A stretch of DNA of 64,000 bases from Alistipes sp. (GTDB taxonomy: Bacteria > Bacteroidota > Bacteroidia > Bacteroidales > Rikenellaceae), in the NCBI GenBank assembly GCA_017463615.1, contig JAFTOU010000016.1:248001-312000 (forward strand), read 5' to 3'. The notes beneath the pieces are model-generated. The model saw only the letters and a program-made list of their open reading frames with translations, did not search any database and had not been told where the DNA came from. Below, in pieces: positions 60,808 through 64,000 of this stretch (the first letter of the stretch is position 1; every line of letters starts with the position of its first letter). A program made the translations under genes and the position numbers.

Positions 60808-61221
60808 CTACTTCTTCTCAAGTTTTACATCAGCAGTGACCTCGTATACGCCCTCATACCAACCATCGCCCTCTGCGACTTTGGTCTGCGGAAGTTTATC
60901 TGCATCAAGCTCAACTGTCTGAAAATCACCACCATTCGCCTCGCCGTCTGTGTCGGTAAAGGTTATAGAGTCTAAGCCGATAGTACTCCTGATTTGGTCG
61001 GTTGCAAATGTTCCATCCTCGGCGGTTACTACCTCCAACTGCGGCTCACCACCATAAAACTTCGGACTTACGACAATGCCCTTAATAGCATTACCCTCGG
61101 CATCTGTCACCTTGCCCTTGATGGTATAGTCCGCCGTGGGCGTACCATACATATCCATCGGCATACAGCCGCAGGAGGTAAAGCCCAGCGCACCGAGTAG
61201 CATGTACATCAATCGCTGCAT
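60808..61221 (-). CDS. Lipoprotein of the rSAM-lipoprotein system, second paralogue
   Basis: The 137-residue precursor has a short lipoprotein signal (MQRLMYMLLGALGFTSC, Cys 17, with a second Cys two residues on). It then has MDMYGTPTADY and a carboxypeptidase-regulatory/Ig-like beta domain: IKGKVTDAEGNAIKGIVVSP, TAEDGTFATDQIR, TDTDGEANGGDFQTVELD, ending YEVTADVKLEKK. It shares with the first paralogue the MYGTP phrase, the GEANGGDFQT(V/T)ELD phrase and the C-terminus. I recall such proteins as the lipoprotein partner (TIGR04134-like) of the TIGR04133 radical SAM family. It lies 3 bases after the first and 2 before the mini-lipoprotein. Confidence 0.85.
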   Translation of the reverse strand: MQRLMYMLLGALGFTSCGCMPMDMYGTPTADYTIKGKVTDAEGNAIKGIVVSPKFYGGEPQLEVVTAEDGTFATDQIRSTIGLDSITFTDTDGEANGGDFQTVELDADKLPQTKVAEGDGWYEGVYEVTADVKLEKK

Positions 61222-61224
61222 AGG

Positions 61225-61662
61225 CTACTTCTTCTCAAGTTTAACATCGGCACTAATCTCGTATCCACCCTGGTTCCACGCGCCGTCGCCATCGCTAACC
61301 TTGCTCTGTGGCAGAGTCTGGACATCAAGCTCGGTAGTCTGGAAATCGCCACCATTAGCCTCGCCGTCAATGTCTGCAAAAATCAGCTTCACACCACCCA
61401 GCGACCCCGTGCTGACGGTATTGGTTACAAAAGTGCCATCCTCCACAGTCGTTGCACTGAATGGCTTGTAGCTATTAGTTGAGCTTACGACAATGCCCTT
61501 AATAGGCGCCCCTGCGCTATCGGTAACCTTACCCTTGACGGTGTAGTTTGACACAGGCGTACCGTACATCAGCATCTGCTCGCCATTATCCTTCCCATCG
61601 CCCGCCTTTTCGCAAGCCGAGAAACCCAAAAGTCCGAGAAGGAAAAATAGAAACTGCTTCAT
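61225..61662 (-). CDS. Lipoprotein of the rSAM-lipoprotein system, first paralogue
   Basis: The start is the ATG at 61662 (MKQFLFFLLGLLGFSAC, lipobox Cys 17); the ATG at 61683 is only 4 bases from the expected transcription start and would spoil the signal peptide. The 145-residue precursor continues EKAGDGKDNGEQ, LMYGTPVSNYTVKGKVTDSAG, VEDGTFVTNTVSTGSLGG, DIDGEANGGDFQTTELD, and ends YEISADVKLEKK. The middle is a carboxypeptidase-regulatory-like beta sandwich. Compared with its neighbour it has about 10 more residues between lipobox and MYGTP, so that spacing is variable. As first gene of the operon it follows a clear promoter. It may be the protein modified by the radical SAM enzyme. Confidence 0.85.
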   Translation of the reverse strand: MKQFLFFLLGLLGFSACEKAGDGKDNGEQMLMYGTPVSNYTVKGKVTDSAGAPIKGIVVSSTNSYKPFSATTVEDGTFVTNTVSTGSLGGVKLIFADIDGEANGGDFQTTELDVQTLPQSKVSDGDGAWNQGGYEISADVKLEKK

Positions 61663-61693
61663 AATTAGCTCGTTATTAGACATTAACCCATCA

Positions 61694-61701
61694 CAAAGTT
61701 A
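61694..61701 (-). promoter_or_regulatory. Promoter of the rSAM-lipoprotein operon
   Basis: On the minus strand, TTTG (61719-61716, -33) and TAACTTTG (61701-61694, -7) are well spaced. Transcription should start near 61687, giving a 25-base leader to the ATG at 61662. Confidence 0.65.
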
Positions 61702-61743
61702 ATAAACATTTTTTACAAATGCAATACTATGCAAAAAATTTAC

Positions 61744-61751
61744 TACCTTTG
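61744..61751 (+). promoter_or_regulatory. -7 box of thiL
   Basis: TACCTTTG matches the consensus. Transcription should start near 61758, upstream of the ATG at 61792 but after the ATG at 61729, so the shorter start is the right one. Confidence 0.6.
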
Positions 61752-61791
61752 GGCATTAAACATAGGTATTAAACAGGCAATAATTATAGGT

Positions 61792-62835
61792 ATGGCGAAG
61801 ATTAAGGGTAGAACTGAGATTGCAGAGTTGGGCGAGTTTGGGCTTATAGATATGCTCACAGAGCCATTTAAGGCTTCTCGCAAGACGACGATAAAGGGTG
61901 TGGGCGACGATGCGGCGGTAATTGAGGCGTCAAAGAGCACCGCGATGGTTGTAACCACAGACCTTATGGTCGAGGGCATAGACTTTGACCTCACATATTT
62001 CCCGCCTAAGCACTTGGGCTACAAGGCTGTAACTAAGGGTATTAGCGACATTGTTGCGATGAATGCCCTGCCCGAGCAGGTGACAATATCGCTTGCTATA
62101 TCGTCAAAGATTTCGGTAGAGTTCCTCAAGGATTTCTACGCCGGCGTAGAGTTTGCCTGCCGCGAGGCGGAGGTAGACCTTGTGGGTGGCGATACAAGCG
62201 CCTCAGTTACGGGTCTTACCATCTCAATCACCGCTGTAGGTCGCGCGAAGAAGGAGAAGATTGTCTACCGTAGTGGTGCGAAGGTGAACGACCTTATCTG
62301 CATCACCGGCTCTCTCGGCGCCCCATATCTCGGACTCAAGCTCCTGCAGCGCGAGAGTCGTGTGTTGGAAGGTGTTGTGGGCGAAAAGCCTCAGTTTGAG
62401 GGCTTTGAGTATCTGCTGGAGCGTTACCTCAAGCCACGCGCACGCTACGACATTGTCCGCAGCTTGGCTGCCGAGGGCGTTGTGCCAACGGCGATGATAG
62501 ACCTAAGCGACGGACTGGCATCCGACCTTATGCAGATATGCCGCTCCTCACTCTGCGGCGCACGCATATACCTTGAGCGTATGCCTATAGCCCGCCAATG
62601 CTCCGCGCTGGGCGAGCAGATGCACATAGACCCCGTAACGGCCGCCCTCAATGGTGGCGAGGACTACGAGCTGCTCTTCACCCTACCCCTTGAGGCACGC
62701 GAGAAGGTGGCTGTCCTCGGCTGTATAGATATTATCGGACACATCACCGAGCCACAGACGGGCTGCTTCCTCGTAACGCCAGATGGTGGCGAGATAGAGC
62801 TCCGTGCACAGGGCTTTGTAAAGAAGAGCGAGTAG
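61792..62835 (+). CDS. thiL: Thiamine-monophosphate kinase
   Basis: ThiL phosphorylates thiamine monophosphate to thiamine diphosphate, the cofactor needed by KorB. The start at 61792 gives MAKIKGRTEIAELGEFGLI, the usual beginning, and 347 residues; the open frame back to 61729 precedes the promoter. Motifs of the AIRS/PurM fold are present: GVGDDAAVIEASKSTAMVVTTDLMVEGIDF near residue 40 (in part), GYKAVTKGISDIVAMNA near 80, LVGGDTSASVTGLTISITAVG near 127 (in part), DLSDGLASDLMQI near 237 and ALNGGEDYELLFTL near 284. The esterase gene follows with a 1-base gap. Confidence 0.95.
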   Translation: MAKIKGRTEIAELGEFGLIDMLTEPFKASRKTTIKGVGDDAAVIEASKSTAMVVTTDLMVEGIDFDLTYFPPKHLGYKAVTKGISDIVAMNALPEQVTISLAISSKISVEFLKDFYAGVEFACREAEVDLVGGDTSASVTGLTISITAVGRAKKEKIVYRSGAKVNDLICITGSLGAPYLGLKLLQRESRVLEGVVGEKPQFEGFEYLLERYLKPRARYDIVRSLAAEGVVPTAMIDLSDGLASDLMQICRSSLCGARIYLERMPIARQCSALGEQMHIDPVTAALNGGEDYELLFTLPLEAREKVAVLGCIDIIGHITEPQTGCFLVTPDGGEIELRAQGFVKKSE

Positions 62836-62836
62836 C

Positions 62837-63709
62837 ATGAGGCGGTTTCTGACCATACTACTCTGCGCCCTTATCTGCCACAGCACCATAGCGTCAAACA
62901 ACGGCGAGGGGACGCTCACGCAGCATAAATATAGGTACAAGGGCATAGAGTACGACTACTTCCTCTACATCCCCAAAAATCTGCCCGAGAACGCCCCGCT
63001 GGTGATGGTATTCCACGGCTACGGTTCGCGCAACATACCCTCGGTAGGTTACGGCTTCCACCCCGTGGCAGATGCCAACGGCTTTGCTGTCTGCTACCCC
63101 CGAGGTCCCAAGGACTACAAGGGCAAGCACTACTGGAGCGTGGGCTACGAGTTTCATATCAATAACAATAACGAGCGCGACGATGTCGGCTTTGCCGTGT
63201 CGCTGGTAAAGCACCTGCAGCGCCAGCACCACCTCTCCAAGCACAATGTATTCGCAACAGGCCACTCCAATGGTGGTGCGATGAGCTACCTGCTCGCCTA
63301 CCGTGCGCCTAAAACCTTCGCTGCCGTAGCTCCCGTGTCAGGGCATGTGATGCAGTGCGTCTACAAAACCCACAAACCTAAGCGCCCCGTGCCACTGATG
63401 GAGGTGCACGGCACCGACGACCCTCTATCCCGCTGGAATGGCGACCCCTACAACAAAGATAAGTGGGGCGCAGATATAGCCATACCCCGCGCCGTAGGCA
63501 TCTGGGTGGCAGAAAATAGATGCACACACGAGCAGACCGACACCCTGCCACAACTGCACAATAAGGTCATCGCCCATAGATATGTTGGCGGCATAAACGG
63601 CAACCAAGTGTGGCTCTACGAAGTGGTCGGCGGCGTACATAAATGGTCCGACGGCAGCATGAACACCCCCGCCGAAATCTGGAAATTTTTTAGCCTCTAC
63701 CTGAAGTAG
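62837..63709 (+). CDS. Secreted alpha/beta-hydrolase, PHB depolymerase/feruloyl esterase-like (LpqC family)
   Basis: The 290-residue protein has a signal peptide (MRRFLTILLCALICHSTIAS) and the LpqC/polyhydroxybutyrate depolymerase fold: DYFLYIPKNLPENAPLVMVFHGYG (in part), the nucleophile elbow ATGHSNGGAMSY with Ser near residue 148, PVSGHVMQ, the acid region MEVHGTDDPLSRWNG, and GGVHKWSDGS with the catalytic His near residue 267. Members remove acyl groups such as feruloyl or acetyl from plant polysaccharides or cleave polyesters. No glycosidase is close, so substrate is uncertain. It begins one base after the thiL stop and is probably cotranscribed. Confidence 0.87.
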   Translation: MRRFLTILLCALICHSTIASNNGEGTLTQHKYRYKGIEYDYFLYIPKNLPENAPLVMVFHGYGSRNIPSVGYGFHPVADANGFAVCYPRGPKDYKGKHYWSVGYEFHINNNNERDDVGFAVSLVKHLQRQHHLSKHNVFATGHSNGGAMSYLLAYRAPKTFAAVAPVSGHVMQCVYKTHKPKRPVPLMEVHGTDDPLSRWNGDPYNKDKWGADIAIPRAVGIWVAENRCTHEQTDTLPQLHNKVIAHRYVGGINGNQVWLYEVVGGVHKWSDGSMNTPAEIWKFFSLYLK

Positions 63710-63744
63710 GCTACGCAGTACTGCCCGCTTTTTGAAAAAAGCAT

Positions 63745-63909
63745 AGGAGTAGTATCAACCTTTCTTACTTCGTTCTTTGTGGCTGTTTTTAGTTTTTGTC
63801 GCACCATCTCTTTGCCAAATAGTCCGCACTATTAGGCTGCAGAGTTCGCACGACAAAATTCTAAAAACACCTCACAAATAACATCGCAAGAAAGATTAAC
63901 ACCACTCCT
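63745..63909. repeat. Nested quasi-palindrome, 165 bp
   Basis: Outer arms AGGAGTAGTATCAACC then TTTCTT face AAGAAAGATTAAC then ACCACTCCT. Middle arms GTTTTTAGTTTTTGTCG and CGACAAAATTCTAAAAAC follow, and the apex is GCCAAATAGT/ACTATTAGGC around CCGC. It repeats the outer arm, middle arm, apex plan of the nested hairpin family with unrelated sequence. Confidence 0.75.
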
Positions 63910-63929
63910 CCCAAAAACTTTCGGCAAAC

Positions 63930-64000
63930 CGACGCTGCGGAGCGAGAGCAGAGACTGCTTGCAGGTTATGCCGAGCCGCGAGGAGGAAGGGTCGTCGTAG
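63930..64000. repeat. Intergenic repeat family 2, copy 3 (inverted, cut by window end)
   Basis: The reverse complement matches 17151-17226: CGACGCTGCGGAGCGAGAG, CAGAGACTGCTTGCAG, CTATGCCGAG in the form TTATGCCGAG, and CCGCGAGGAGGAAGG. It continues to the end of the window. Confidence 0.8.

Larger units (their letters stand above)
63710..64000. other. Intergenic region after the esterase gene, running off the window
   Basis: No gene is seen. The stretch contains a GCTTTTTG/AAAAAAGC hairpin, a 165-bp nested quasi-palindrome (63745-63909) and an inverted copy of repeat family 2 (63930-64000). Confidence 0.65.

Overview
The window is a chromosomal segment from a Bacteroidales bacterium. Three things support this. 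Promoters carry the Bacteroidota -7 box TAnnTTTG instead of sigma70 boxes. There is a SusC/SusD outer-membrane uptake pair. Several gene arrangements are typical of the phylum (lpxC-fabZ fusion, bamD-rpb6-coaBC-recN, uppS-bamA-ompH-ompH). Fairly high GC, heavy use of GAG/CTC/GGC codons and the gene content make a Rikenellaceae/Alistipes-like organism plausible, but that is inference. Almost all genes are ordinary envelope, cofactor and housekeeping genes. No integrase, transposase, rRNA operon or CRISPR array was seen.

Layout. 1-5471: RND efflux operon (adaptor cut by the window edge, pump, outer-membrane factor). 5696-9025, minus strand: two PLP enzymes of sulfur amino-acid metabolism, then a small coiled-coil protein and a winged-helix protein. 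9511-16352, plus strand: bamD, rpb6, coaBC, recN and a BtuFCD-like ABC importer, almost all overlapping or closely spaced. 16501-17070: tRNA-Glu, a structured leader-like stretch and rpsT. 17406-19521, minus strand: CCA-adding enzyme and pdxJ, divergent from nadK. 19592-25011: nadK, then uppS, bamA and two ompH/skp paralogues. 25139-29841: an EamA transporter, an NhaC antiporter and a surface lipoprotein nuclease. 30215-42824, minus strand: a SusC/SusD locus with a BACON lipoprotein, a calcineurin-like phosphoesterase lipoprotein and a 1499-residue surface lipoprotein, but no recognisable glycosidase. 43122-56354: hemolysin III, DUF1573, TonB, ExbD, ExbB, TamB, tsaD, the 2-oxoacid:ferredoxin oxidoreductase korAB and a second TonB-like protein. 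56472-59369: lpxC-fabZ, lpxA and adk. 59568-61662, minus strand: a compact radical-SAM/lipoprotein operon containing a 53-residue mini-lipoprotein. 61792-63709: thiL and a secreted esterase.

Much of the window concerns building and energising the outer membrane: BamA, BamD, Skp/OmpH and TamB insert proteins, LpxC/FabZ/LpxA make lipid A, UppS makes the lipid carrier, and ExbB/ExbD/TonB power SusC-type transporters.

Two observations stand out. First, the intergenic spaces hold an elaborate family of about 130-bp nested hairpins. Six full or nearly full copies and one half copy share short unpaired signatures, but the paired arms have different sequences in each copy while remaining complementary. 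They sit mostly in convergent gaps, touch or supply stop codons, and are often preceded by runs of a TTAGCYATTRGC repeat. Second, the radical-SAM operon pairs one SPASM enzyme with three lipoproteins that share a YG(T/A)P motif; the smallest is little more than a lipobox and that motif, and could be a peptide substrate.
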